Below, one piece after another: positions 9,935 to 22,200 of a DNA stretch of 64,000 nucleotides. Position 1 is the stretch's first letter, and each line of letters starts with the position of its first letter. The DNA is taken from assembly GCA_949987705.1 (NCBI GenBank), contig OX465286.1, positions 19,605,676-19,669,675 on the forward strand. The letters are read 5' to 3'. Under the pieces are notes generated by a model. It searched no databases. It saw nothing but the letters and a program-made list of their open reading frames with translations, and was not told where the DNA came from. Source of the DNA: Thereva unica. Lineage: Eukaryota > Arthropoda > Insecta > Diptera > Therevidae. Both the position numbers and the translations under genes were made by a program.

Positions 9935-10920
9935 ACCTGCAAAGAGACTACAAAAATTGCATTAAAATCGTAAAAATATTTCTGGGTGTTAGTAAAATTT
10001 ATTAAGTTGGCGACGGCCTTGGATATTGAACCTCTTAGAACGATCATACAGTAGTCCTCTGCGCGATCATGTCCGCCAGGTTACATTTAAACTGAAAATA
10101 GAAAATTTATTAATTAATTAAAAGTATTTAGGACAAAAATAAATTAAATTAATCAAGAAAAACTCCTGCGGCCTTGAAAAGTGAACCTCTAGGCCAAGCT
10201 CAAATCTTGTGCGATCATTTCCTCTGCGGACGTCCGCCAGATTATGTCCAAATTGAAAAAACTCACACTCTGAAAATGAAAAATTTATTAATTAATGAAA
10301 ATGATTAAAATAAAATTAATTTGAAATTCTCAGTAAAGAAAATCACAAACACACTTGTAGCAGCAAAATTTATAAGGCGCAGAAGTGATCTTGCCAAGCT
10401 TTCCTCTCTGCCTCTGTGCCCAAACGTCGATCGATCGCAGCAAAAGAGAGCGCCTCAGACACAAAACCATTGAGCTCATTTTGGGCCCTGTTTATCGATA
10501 TTTAATGCAATAGAAGAGGCTTGAACCAGAAATGATCGTATCAAAGATGATCCACAAAAATGATCGCAGCAAAACTTCTCTGGAACCAGCAGAAGAACTT
10601 TACCCGATACCAGTGCGTCCTGGTAGCCGATGTCGACGGCAGAGATCATATCCTTCTTTTAGATCTGATTTATATGCTAGGTTCGGGGAATGACCAGCTA
10701 AAAATATCGGAGACCTCTATAGCGCTTCTATAAAACCTAACCTAACTGAAACGGGGTTAATTAAAGTTTTTCACAATAAACTCAAAAGCTAATGACTTTA
10801 CATGATAAATAGTTATAAGAAGAAATAAAGCTCGTTAAACTCTCTATAAAAAAGATCCTAATACATTTTTTTTGCAGATAAGGGCTTGTGAGATATTCGC
10901 GATTTAAAAAAATGATAAAT
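9935..10920. other. Unassigned DNA with diverged GATC-containing tandem repeats
   Basis: Units near 10000-10100 and 10165-10290 share a GGCCTTG...GAACCTCT start, TCCTCTGCG, GTCCGCCAG and a TTTATTAATTAAT stretch, giving a period of about 175. Downstream, GATCGCAGCAAAA occurs at about 10433 and 10563, a spacing of about 130. Similar units recur near 55052, 55187 and 55314. No coding region is recognised. It could be the untranslated part of an unidentified element or an eroded satellite. Confidence 0.45.
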
Positions 10921-11382
10921 GGGCCTCGGTAGTCTAGGGGTAAGGCGCCTGACTACTATCCCAGAGGTTCCGGGTTCGATTCCCGGCGGTGCCACGGTCC
11001 TAGCCTTTCCCAATTTCCCACCTACATAACTTTCCTTCTTTCTTCTTCCCTCTTTGCATTCCTGATTCCTCCTGTCATAGCCTTCACTAGTGGTTCCCCG
11101 ATCCACCAAGCGCATGTCATCGGTTGGTTGATGAGATTCAACTCGTTTCAGGAGGCATAACACTCCAGCGAGTTGTTCTCGATACCCCGATGTCAGAGTC
11201 GCAAATGGGAGTAGGTGAAAATAAAAAAAAAAAAATACCGCAGCTAGGTTGTGACAGTTCTTTCCTTCACTTCTCTCTCTATCTTCCGACTAGAGCTGCT
11301 GTTCGACATTTCAAAAATAAATACATGGTCGACAGTACAAAGGGGCTTTCCCTAGGTCTCTAGTGTGTCACATAAAAAAAAA
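10921..11382 (+). mobile_element. tRNA-derived SINE, copy 2
   Basis: Same structure as the copy at 7361: A box TAGTCTAGGGG, B box GGTTCGATTCC (exact consensus), a shared hairpin at 11133-11180, and a 3' tail with CAGTACAAAGGGGCTT and GTGTCACAT before an A run. It contains an extra A tract near 11222. Flanking duplications are not clear. Confidence 0.9.
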
Positions 11383-11912
11383 TAACCACTATGCACTCAG
11401 CTGGTAGACAAAAATCCGATTCAACCTCGGAAATTGAGTGGCGAGATCAAACAAGATTTTCATTTTAAAATATTAGTGCTCAGAGGGAATATTGTATCTG
11501 TGAATAATACTATATACAAATACAAAAAGCTCTAGTTGTTAAAAAATATATTAGAGTAAAAATTAAAAAAAATTACAACGCCAAAACGCGGCTTTACTAC
11601 TCAGGTTATTCTGATCCAATACTGGGGGACTGGTAAAAATCGCACAACTGCAATTATTCTGCACTATTCAGCAATTCAGCAGTATTCAGCAATTCATCAG
11701 TCTGTAGCTGAATGCTGCTGAATTGAATGCAGTCATGCTTTTTTTTACCAAGCCAACTAACTGCAACAGAACGCTACTTTCGTTTTTTTTACCAGGCCAA
11801 CTAACTGCAACAGAACGCTACTTTCGGCAATGAAATATGCGATGTCTACCTTTCTTATTATGCTTACACATGATGTAGAATACTTGCGATGGTTTGTTAG
11901 TGTCCTTTATTA
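11383..11912. other. Unassigned DNA with a palindrome and a 43-bp tandem pair
   Basis: An imperfect palindrome spans 11642-11738 (left arm ACTGCAATTATTCTGC, right arm ending GAATGCAGTCATGC) and resembles the one at 7203-7312. A 43-44 bp unit containing CCAACTAACTGCAACAG is directly repeated at 11740-11782 and 11784-11826 with one obvious difference. No gene is seen. Confidence 0.5.
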
Positions 11913-14796
11913 GATGTGCTATTGGAAAAATACGGCATAGCAATCACCGCTCTACAGGAAACCAAATGGACTCACAGTGGCATAATGGATCTCAAAACCC
12001 ACACGATACTCTCCAGTGGTTCATCGAATGGAAGAAGAGAGTTCGGAGTTGCCTTCATAGTCGAAAAGAAAATTAAATCACTGATTCTGGACTTCAAGCC
12101 AGTAAATAATAGGATATGTACGCTTCGGATTAAAACAAGACTACATAACATTAGTCTCATAAACGTCCATGCGCCCACAGAAGACAAGACGGATGAGGAG
12201 AAAGAGGAATTCTACCAGGAGCTAACAAACGTCATCAGATTAATACCGTCAAACGATATTAAAATGGTGCTTGGAGACATGAACGCCAAAGTAGGAAAAG
12301 AAGAGGAATTCCTAGGAGTCATAGGAAAGCACAGCCTACATAACGCTACCAATGACAATGGTAGTAGATTGATCGATCTCGCTAGCTCGAACTCAATGGT
12401 AGTAAGTTCAACAATGTTCCCACATAAAAATATTCATAAGATGACGTGGCAGTCACCAGACAGGGTTACATATAATCAAATAGACCACGTCCTAATTGAG
12501 AGAAGAGGGGCCACGAGTATACTGGATGTGAGAACTATGAGGGGAGCGTGCTGTGGCTCGGACCACTATCTTGTCAAAGTGAAATTTAGAGCCCGGATAA
12601 CGACCAAAACTCAAAGAGGGCAAACACAGCTAAGGTACGATATAGACAAGCTGAAACTTGAAGAAAGAAGAGAGGCCTATCAGAATGCTATCGTACAAAA
12701 CCTGAGAGAAGGAGTAGGAGAAGAGCCTGACATTAACAACAAATGGGAAAAGCTGAAAAACAGCGTAAAGGAGGCAGCTGAAGACGCCCTAGGCTGGGCC
12801 CCCAGACAGACTAGAATTGACTGGTTTGATCGGGATTGCAGAGCTGCAATAGAAGAACGAAACCAGAGCCACCGGGAGTACATCGCAAGGCCCACAAGAG
12901 CAAGGATGGAAGTCTTTAAGCTAAAAGGAAGAACTGCAGACAAGCTGTGCAGAAAGAAAAAGAGAGAGTATCTAAACAGGAGGATCCTACAGATACAGGA
13001 AGACTTCAGCGAAGGTAGAACTAGGCAAGCCTACAAAGGAACACGCCAGATCAGTAATAAGTTTCAGCCAAGAACGGATATTTGTAGAGACATGGATGGG
13101 AACCATTCGCAGACCCGGATAGGATAAAGGAAAGATGGAGACAATATTTTCAAAACTTATTGAATCCAACCCAAAGAATAAACGAAGACTCACAGGCGGA
13201 AGCAATGGTAATACCTCAAGATAGTATCCCAATAGAACCACCAACACTGGATGAGGTACGGGAAGCTGGAAAAGGCAAAAAAGCAGCAAATCCCCAGGCA
13301 TCGATGGAATCGCAGCTGAGCTACTAAAGGAAGGAGGGCCGCAACTCTTAAGGAACTTGCACGAACTCATATGTAACGTCTGGGAGGAAGAAGTTATATC
13401 AGATGACTGGAAGAAAGCGATTATATGTCCAATCTACAAGAAAGGAGATAAATTAACCTGTAAAAACTACAGAGGCATCTCACTCCTCAGCACCAGCTAC
13501 AAAACCTTCACAATCCTTGTGAAACAAAAACTAGAACCTATAGCGGAAGGCCTTATAGGAGAATATCAAGCTGGTTTTAGGACAAACAGGTCAACATCGG
13601 ACCAACTGCTGACCTTAAAACGAATTCTGGAGAAAACCTGGGAAAGGAATATAGATATATACCAGATATTTGTCGACTTTCAACAGGCATATGACTCGAT
13701 AAACAGAGAGAGGCTGTACAGGATCCTATTGGAATTAGGAGTCCCCTCCAAGCTGGTACGACTGATAAAATGCGCAACGAATAGCTCCCTGGCGAAAGTA
13801 AGGATTCAAAATGCAATAACAGAAGAGTTCGAAGTGCGACAAGGTCTTAGACAAGGAGATGGACTAGCCCCCATGCTTTTCAACCTGGCCCTAGAATGGG
13901 TGATAAGAAAAACATCAGTACGGAGAAATGCGTCCATAGCAACGCAGTCTGTACAATTACTTGGATATGCGGATGACGTGAACATCGTGGGAAGGTCCTT
14001 CTTGGCAGCAAAAGAAGTCTATGTCGAATTAAAAGAGGCGGCCAAGGACATAGGGCTGAACATCAATGAAGAAAAAACGAAGGTGATGCAACAATCCAGA
14101 GCTGGAAGATTTAGAATGGGAAGAAATATAACTATCGACGAACATAATCTAGAAGTAGTCGATAAAACAGTCTACCTTGGGTCTACAATTACAAAAAGAA
14201 ACGATGAAAAGGAAGAAGTAACTAGACGAATACTACTGGCTAATAGAGCTTTTTATGCCCAAAAACAAATATTGCACTCAAGATTTGTGCACAGAAAAAC
14301 GAAACTCTCACTCTACAAAACAGTAATACGACCAGTACTGTGCTATGGCAGCGAGACTTAGACTATGACCCAGGAGATAGAGGAACAAGTCAACAGGTTC
14401 GAGAGGAAGGTGCTCAGATGCATAATAGGCCCAACGAGAGAGGATGGGATATGGCGAAGGAGATACAACAACGAGTTGTATGAAATTTTTGACGACCCAG
14501 AACTCTCAACGTTTATAAAAATCAACAGACTAAGACTAGCCGGCCACGTAATCAGGATGAATGATAACCGTATCCCAAAACGGCTTATGGTGGCCGAAAT
14601 TCCAGGAAACAGACCAGTAGGTAGACCCAGGAGAAGATGGATGGACTCTGTGACGGCTGACGCAGAGACAATGCTGAACATTCGGAACTGGAGAACTGCT
14701 GCAAGGAACCGTCAGACTTGGAGAAATGCCCTAGAGGAGGCCAAGGCTCGATTTGGGCTGTAGCGCCATTTGATGGATGGATGGATTGGATGTGCT
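11913..14796 (+). mobile_element. RTE-1: RTE-clade LINE, 5'-truncated
   Basis: This is an endonuclease-RT element of RTE type with a single ORF and a short-repeat 3' tail (GATGGATGGATGG near 14772), which is diagnostic of RTE. The 5' end begins inside the endonuclease. The 8-bp string GATGTGCT lies at 11913-11920 and 14789-14796 and may be the target duplication, although the left copy could also be coding sequence. It is related to RTE-2 at 28075-34062. Confidence 0.85.
11916..14763 (+). pseudogene. RTE-1 endonuclease-reverse transcriptase
   Basis: The endonuclease motifs are ALQETKW, NVHAPT, LGDMNAKVG, QIDHVLIERR and GSDHYLVK. The RT motifs are KSPGIDGIAAELL, NYRGISLLS, FVDFQQAYDSI (first aspartate), GLRQGDGLAPMLFN and LGYADDVNIVG (YADD). 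The thumb ends FERKVLRCIIGP and GRPRRRWMD. There is a frameshift near 13120, another near 13270, and a TGG-to-TAG type nonsense change at 14359-14361 inside the conserved GSET-W motif. The last 132 residues then run open to the stop at 14763. It is dead but moderately young, since long frames persist (403, 334 and 132 residues). Confidence 0.85.
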
Positions 14797-16108
14797 CCTT
14801 TTGAAGCACCAGCCACACTGCTGAATTACATGAACTGGTTAACACACCCCCATCTATACGCATAATGTGTATGTATTTCAGCAGCAAACGTATCTCTAGT
14901 CTGGTCGTTCCAAACTTGGCAGATATCAAACTAAGTGAAGATAAAAAAAATACCAGAGACTCCACAGCCTCTACTATAATACAAAAAGAGATCATAATAT
15001 GTCGAAATAGTTAAACATCCAAAAAGCACCACAACACAAATTCAAAGAGGAACCAACATACCCAACTTATATACTAACATGCCCTACTTATTTATTAACG
15101 ATGGAGTTATATATTAATGAAATTTGGACCAAGTTAAAGCGGCATAATAATATTCTCTGCCGTTGGGAGTGGAACTTGGCACAAGCTAGAGTGAGCTGAT
15201 AAAAATGGTCGAGGTGTCTTTCAAGTTTGTGGAATGTTAATTTTTGAGCTTTCAAAAATTGTTCAACAATATACCATTTATAAAAAGCCCAACGGTGATT
15301 GCTTAGCTAATTTTGCCGTGTCGATAATGCAGTTTAAAATTTATCAGCCGGTTTTGTTAATTTCGATAATATTCCCAAGCTTAGCTAGCTTAATACAATG
15401 CCACTGTGTTTATGTTAAACGATGTATCTTACTACGAACGAGATGGCTCTTCTGTTCAATGGTCCTTTAGTAATCTGTGTGTGTAAGCGTGAAAGCGCAT
15501 ATGACGGTCTTAGGTTCGAGTATAACCATCCTATGTAGGCGCCACATGTTTTCTTAATATCTTTCCTCCTAATATAATAAATTTAAATGCAAGCAAAATA
15601 AGCGAACCAGCGCCATCTCGTATAGAAATGCCGAAGTTAGTGTTCTGTATAGCGTCAGCATTCGATAGAAGTAAAAGAGAAGTAAAACTACGTGTTATCG
15701 TTGTCATTTCCTTCACTATTTATTTTACAACATTTGTTTCTAGCTAGAGCCTACTATATTCTACATGTCGAGATAAAATTATCTACGGTACATACAAAGA
15801 CATTTAGTATAGAAATCCTTCGTGTAGAGAGATTTTTTTTTTGATAATAGTTTCGTTGTTACGGCTCAAAACTTAATTTTTTTACGAAAATAAACAACGT
15901 ATGCTTGCAAATATTAAGAGCCTGATCAAATGACTGCAATCATGTGTTTCTGATCCGGCCAGTACGTTTTAGAAATTTTTCACTATATATACATCTGATA
16001 AACGAACCCTTTTGCCATCGAAAATAAGATTTAGGACATTCTTAGTATAACGAATTGACAATTTTACGCTAGGTCCTCCTAACTTGACCAACCTCAACCA
16101 AATTAAGT
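14797..16108. other. Unassigned AT-rich DNA, no gene seen
   Basis: Short frames (15234-15470, 15531-15716) show no recognisable domains. A short TGACTGCAATCATG string at about 15932 resembles part of the palindromes at 7203 and 11642. Nothing else stands out. Confidence 0.3.
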
Positions 16109-16980
16109 ACGTTTTTTTTTGGAATGGGGGCTCTGTCGGACAAGAACAAATTCAATGATGTAGCCCGAAAGACACGACACCCCAGTAGGAATTCTAGGAA
16201 GGCCTTACCGATGGAGCACTGAAATAAGTACTCATCTGGTAAGGGGTACCCCTTATTTTCTTGGTGCTAGATGAGCCCTTACAAACCCCATTACAAGAGA
16301 AGGCAGATGGTAAGGTGTAGTCCAAAATTATACCCAAACAAGTGAGAATCTGCCCGATGACTCAAGGGAGCTTTCCTGGAGTTTTCATAAATTTTATAGA
16401 AAAAAAGAAAACAGGCAATTATATTCGTCGACATAAAATGCGACGTTAGCATACTCAATAGCCCGGCTCTCATTCGATACGCAGGACAAGCAGCTTTGGA
16501 GAAGTGGAGAATTTAGTTGGGGGACTGCTTAGGTAAAGCCACTCTCGGGCTTGAAAAAAAAGGCATTTGTAAAAGATGAAAAAAATAAAAGCATTTCGAC
16601 ACCGGATCACATATCCACAGGCGCCCATGAATATCTCTTTTTGCAATGTTCCATTTGCTGCCTTACTATACCCCTTACAGATGAGCAGTTCTATAAGTAC
16701 TCTAAGGTAAGTACTAAAGTAAGGCCTTACCCCCTATGACATCGTGTGTAAAAGTAAGCACTTCTGTAAAAGGATGTGGTAAGGCCTACCCCTTACCAGT
16801 AAGTGCTGATTTCAGTACTTCTGTAAGCTTACCGGTCCTACTGGGACACTAAAGTACTTATGGAATATCCACACCATACCGATTACGCTAGAAACGAGCC
16901 CGTCAACAGATGCTGCATGGTTTTCAATAGTCATTGCTCCTGTTTCTCCCCGTCACTCAACAAGGCTAATCCATACTAAT
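16109..16980 (+). pseudogene. LINE-C fossil, C-terminal fragment split by a TIR element
   Basis: Left of the TIR element the plus strand reads LSDKNKFNDVARKTRH; right of it TKVLMEYPHHTDY and NEPVNRCCMVFNS. These match the C-terminal end of the LINE-C copy at 52370-52520, which reads LSDMIKFNDDVRQTRH and then KEYPHRTEY. The frame is continuous when the element at 16181-16845 is taken out. Only about 75 residues are recognisable. Confidence 0.7.
16181..16845. mobile_element. Non-autonomous TIR element, CCCAG termini
   Basis: The left end starts CCCAGTAGGA and the right end finishes TCCTACTGGG. Similarity between the ends extends imperfectly for about 60 bp (GAAATAAGTACT against AGTACTGAAATC, GGTAAGGGGTA on both). 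The flanks suggest a 2-bp AC duplication inside a LINE-C coding frame. The interior is rich in GTAAG strings and contains GTAAAAGTAAGC, also found in the element at 61906-62486. It encodes nothing. The superfamily is unknown. Confidence 0.65.
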
Positions 16981-17257
16981 ATAACTCCCCCTCTCTTGGC
17001 AATACCCAGTGCCCGGGGGTATAGCTGGGCTACCCTATCCGATGGGGTATAATTCACGGATTCGGTCTTCCTGGTAGAGGGGTTGGGCTAACTACGGGAC
17101 CCTGTAAAAACACACCAGTTAACCCATTTCCGACCGCGTTGCAAGAATTTTTTGGTATAAAGTATTTTTCTAGAGTAATTGGGGCCCCCTGATTCCAAAT
17201 CCGTCATCAAAAAAATTCTAACCCCACCCATTTTCCCGTTATGTCAAAAAAGCAAAT

Positions 17258-17273
17258 GTTCGATTAATCGAAC
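17258..17273. repeat. Subterminal 16-bp palindrome of piggyBac, left copy
   Basis: The perfect palindrome GTTCGATTAATCGAAC occurs here and at 27636-27651 and 27972-27987. Here and at 27636 it is part of a larger inverted repeat with GGCGCTTATCCCATACC. Subterminal palindromes in DNA transposons often bind transposase; that role is inferred. Confidence 0.75.
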
Positions 17274-17518
17274 ATTGGCGCTTATCCCATACCATAAAAT
17301 CCCAAACAAATACGAAATGTCAAATTTTCCCACCAAGTGAAAGTTTCTGTTTCATTTGTATTGTGTTTTGAGCAGGAATAGGGCCACGTATAATAAACCG
17401 CGATTTCTCATTTGTGTTTAGCAAAAAAGGTAAGAATCTAGTAGAATTTCAAATGAATCTGATGTGTTATTGCGAGTGTTTGTGAATATGTAGTGTTCTT
17501 TGATTCCAGAATTGCAAA

Positions 17519-18168
17519 ATGCCACGTTCGAAGAAAATTACAATGAAGGAGATTGAAGATATTATAGAGAGTTGGAGCGATGACGAAAATCCGGTTCAGT
17601 GTGTCAACATACTCCCACCCGAGGTAGACGAACAATCGGATGAAGAATTAATCGACGTGGATTTTATTGCAATTAATTCGGATCCAAGTGCTTTGTCTGA
17701 GGTTGCTGGCTATGTGGAAATTGAGACTGAACGAAACATTCATGAGGATTTTGATTATGAATTGATGGTAGAAACTGAGCCGGAGAGTGGGCCGTCAACT
17801 ACCAAATCGACTGTCAAGTCGACTGCTCCATCTCAAAAGAAACTAAGAGTCAGCTACAAACCATTGAATTCATTTGGAACTCCAAAATGGTCCAGGAACA
17901 GAGGAAGGAAGCAGTTTCGTTATGATATATCGCCTAATGCCGTTCCGTTGGTCGACATTCAAAAAGAGCTGTGTGAAAAACTGAAGGATCTTTCGCCAAT
18001 TCAACTTTTCTCAATGTTTTATGATGGGGAGGTGTTAGACCATATCATAACTGAGACCAACCAATTTGCATCCCAGAAGAACACCGATTTTCATTTGGAC
18101 GTAGTTTTATTGAAAAGATTCTTAGGGATTTTACTGTTATCAGGCTACCACACTTTGCCTTCTGTTGA
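17519..18168 (+). pseudogene. piggyBac transposase, N-terminal part (interrupted by BEL)
   Basis: About 217 residues. It opens MPRSKKITMKEIEDI with an acidic serine-rich N-terminus typical of piggyBac transposases. The conserved dimerisation and DNA-binding domain follows, with NAVPLVDIQKELCEKL, FSMFYDGEVLDHII and LKRFLGILLLSGYHTLP. The start at 17519 is the first ATG after the terminal region. At 18168 the frame enters the BEL LTR and ends at a stop at 18232. With the BEL insertion and one copy of its GTTGA duplication removed, reading continues at 26177 without a shift. Loss of function is therefore due to the retrotransposon alone, as far as can be seen. Confidence 0.9.
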
Positions 18169-19181
18169 TGTTCGCCGCAGCTTTAAAAAGGCATCACAAA
18201 AAATTTCAACAACAATAAACAAAATTAACTAAATAGCCACAGCAAAATTTTCACAACTTTAAACCCCACAATAGAAAAGATAAACAAAATTAAATCCACA
18301 AAAAAACACCTGTCAAAATGGAACGCAGCTTATATAATTTAAATACACAAAAACAAATAAACTACTTGGTACTAGATGGCACTATTAAAATACTGGGCTG
18401 ACATTTTTATGGATATCCTATAATCGAAGACTATATAATCAGTGTCCCAGAGCTGAAGCTTTTTCTTGCATTCCGGACGCCAGCGCAAAGGTAATTTAGA
18501 AGAGTCATGCTCAGTAGGGCATTCTTCTAAGAAATTCCTTTGCTTCAATTTTGCACTATGAATGGTCTTAAAGGACATTATTAAAACTTCATTCCCCAGG
18601 ACAATTATATATTACATATATTTTATCTATTTTTTATTTTCTTTATTTGTTTTTTTTTTTCTTTCCAATTTTGCATCCCATATCCAGATTATAACTACGA
18701 GAAACATTCCTCACCCTTTGTTCGCGTCGGAACACATAACGGTAGTTAACGGCATATGTATGAATTATGTAAAAGAATTAGAAAAAGTAATTTCTTGTCA
18801 GGGATTAAAAAATAATTTTTTTTATGATTTCTATGAATTTATTACATTTATGAATTAATTTGCAATTAAAAATTTGTTGTTGGTGTTATTTTCGGAAACT
18901 TTTAGTATTATGCAATTAATTTCAAGCCCTTTTAATTGAAGTAAACTATACAAATTTAATTACATTTAGGATTACCTTTGACTTGAATTTATTAAAATGC
19001 TAGGAATTTAGATTAGGAGACTATTACGTGTAAATATAATAAACAAAAACATAATAAACCAGAAATTGTGAACTAAGGTTATTTGCGTTTTTTATTGTTC
19101 ACTGGAAATTTATATTTTTTTGCAGATTCCGCTACACTAAGGACCCAGTCAATTAGGAATTAGATCCTCATTGACAAAACA
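18169..19181 (+). repeat. BEL 5' LTR
   Basis: It starts TGTTCGCCGCAGC and ends TTGACAAAACA. It would hold promoter and polyadenylation signals. The minus-strand frame inside it (18372-18578) is repeated identically in the other LTR and is probably fortuitous. The primer-binding region directly follows and begins TTTTTTGGTGGTTCC; I cannot assign its tRNA. Confidence 0.95.
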
Positions 19182-19288
19182 TTTTTTGGTGGTTCCATCC
19201 AGGAACAGTAAATAACCCGTTCACAATTTCAGTTTATTAAGCACACGCATTAATTCTTCGTACCCTCGTATTTTTTAACGGTTAGACA

Positions 19289-22200
19289 ATGTCAAGTTTC
19301 AAAAGGTTATTGACGCAAGAACGCGTGTTAAGGGAAAGAATCGAATGATTAATTGAAAATGGGAAGAAAACGGCGATCGTTAAGCGTACTCAAGGTTTCT
19401 ACGAGACACGTAGCGCTGATTTAAAGCAATTATGGGAACAATACAGCAGTTTGGATATGCAAATAATGCAAATGTATTACGATGAGCAGCCTGACAAAGA
19501 ATCCACGAATAAAGATCCAGAACCAGAGTACATATCAGAAGATTATTATAATTATACAGAGGCAAAATATTCCGATTATTTGAGTGAGTTAACTGAAGGA
19601 CTACGTAAACTCAGAGTTGAAGATACACCTGTCAAACCCCCTTCTACTGAGCCAGTCACAGCTATAACGGTCCATCAGGAAACATCCTTACCACGGATTT
19701 CACTACCAAAATTTAATGGTGAATACGACTTGTGGAGATCCTTCAGTGATATGTTTACGTCATTGGTGCACAACAATGCAAACCTCTCCCCCGTTCAAAA
19801 ACTTTATCATTTAAAATCATGTCTGATAGGAGAAGCAGAAAAGGTATTGCGCCACACACCGACTACAGATGCTGATTATTTGCCGGCCTGGAACAAGCTG
19901 AAGGCACGATTCGAAAATACTCGTATTCTAGTAAATCATCAATTAAAGCGATTGGTCAATCAACCCAAAATAAATATGGAAACTACGAAGGGAATTAAAT
20001 CTTTAATAGACACTTCGGAAGAGTGTTTACAACAATTAAATAGTCTCAAGATAGATACGCATTCTTGGGATGTACTATTAATTTATATTTTAGTACAAAA
20101 ACTTCCCTTCCATACTTTAAAACTGTGGGAGGAAGAGCAAGGGACCAACGAAGATTTACCCAGCCTCGATGAATTCAAATCTTTTTTAAATACACGGTTA
20201 AAGGTACTCGAGTCTATTGCTGACGCGGTAGGATCTAAACCTGCACAAGTTAAACCAGATCAAGCCAAACAAAAAACGGCATCGTTTCATGCCACAAGGG
20301 AAAAGGGATGCCCAGCATGTAAGGGTAGACACTTTGTTCTACAATGTTACAAATATAAAAGCATGACACCAGAGGAAAAACGAAACGTTATTATATCAGC
20401 ACATCTATGTCTCAACTGCCTCTCAAGGCGTCATAGTCAAGCAAAGTGTGACAGCAAGCATAGTTGCTTCAAATGCAAGCAACGTCATCACACATCATTG
20501 CATCAAGACAATAGCAATGAAACCACTACTTCACATCCTACAAATAGGAAAGGCAATACAAAGGACTTCATATCAGAAGGTCAACTAACAGGGAATAACT
20601 TGCCGGCAAACAAGCAAGAAATCACTCAAGCCTTCGTAACAACGCAAAAGGTGCGTGCATTATTGTCCACCGCACTAGTAACCGCTAAATGTGGATCAAG
20701 TCAAGCTACCACATTAAGATGCCTGATAGATCCAGGCTCTCAATCTTCGTTCCTCACAGAGGAAGCATGCAATAAATTAGGTGCTGAATGCATACCTACT
20801 GCCATGTCGATCATAAGTGTTGGCAGTAATCCTGCAGCTAGCTCGTGTCAAGAAACAATTCTACAACTGCAGTCAAGGAAATTAACAGGACCTTTAGTTA
20901 AAGAAAACTTTTTTATATTAGAGACAATTACTGATCTCTTACCAAGGCAACGAATTCCAAAGGGAGGTTTAAATCATATTTCGGGTCTAACGTTAGCGGA
21001 CCCAATGTACTGGAATCCCGGGAAAATTGACGCTTTACTAGGAGCAAATGTTTATGCCCAAATTATCCAACCTGGACTTGTGAAAGGAAGCAAGGCTTCC
21101 CCTGTGGCAATCAATACCATATTTGGATGGATATTAGTAGGACCGACTACCAATCACTTGCATCGAGAAGCCTTTTCACTCGTTGCTACAACTGAAACCG
21201 ATCTAAATCAGCAGTTGAAACAATTCTTTGAAATAGAGGAATACCCATCACAACCAATGCTTACAGATGAGGAGCTCACTTGTCAAACGATCTTTAAAAC
21301 TACTCATGAACGCCTTAGCAATGGTCAATATCAAGTCAAACTACCATTCACGAATAATAAAACTCCGAATTTAGGTGAATCACGACCACAAGCCTTAGCC
21401 AGATATACAGCCCTCCAAAAACAGTTTAGGAAAAATCCAACGTTAGCAAGCGACTATGCAACATGTCTCGACGAATATATCAAACTGCAGCATATGGAGA
21501 TGTTAGATCCAATAGCAGAACCAAAACAACATTATTATATTCCGCATCATGCTGTTTTCAAGGAGAGCTCTACCACAAGGTTAAGAGTGGTATTCGATGC
21601 ATCGTGTAAAACTTCGAATGGCAAATCATTGAATGATTACCTCCTAAAGGGACCTACATTACAGCCAAAATTGTTTGCAACTCTATTAAAATGGAGAAAG
21701 CACAAAGTAGCAATGACGGCAGATATTGAGAAGATGTATAGAATGATCTTCATTCATCCAGAACAAAGGCCTTTCCAAAGAATCATTTGGAGACATCCAG
21801 TAACCAAGCAGCTTCAAGACTACGAATTGAAGACCGTCACCTTCGGTACAACATCCGCACCTTATCTTGCAATACGGACCTTACAGCAACTGGCCGTCGA
21901 TGAAGGCAATAATTGGCCAATGGCAGCAGACGTAACAATGAAAGATTTTTATGTGGACGATTTATTGACCGGCGCTGATGATATGGCAACTGCCAAACTT
22001 CTACAAGTTGAGGTAATTAATATGATGAAAGCGGGAGGATTCAACCTTCGTAAATGGGCCAGCAATCAAAGGGAATTAATAAGTCACCTACCACCGGAAT
22101 ACTGTGAGAACAAGGGTATTTTGAATATATGTGAACAGGAAATGATTAAAACATTGGGCATTCAGTGGCTACCTGCTGAAGATTATTTTGCCTTTAAGTT

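Noticed and set aside
10858..11163. Minus-strand frames beginning MLCLLKRVESHQPTD at three sites
   Set aside because: They are the reverse strand of the SINE body and recur only with it.
18372..18578. 68-residue minus-strand frame repeated identically at 25363-25569
   Set aside because: Both copies lie in the two BEL LTRs; identity reflects LTR duplication, with no motif or coding signal.
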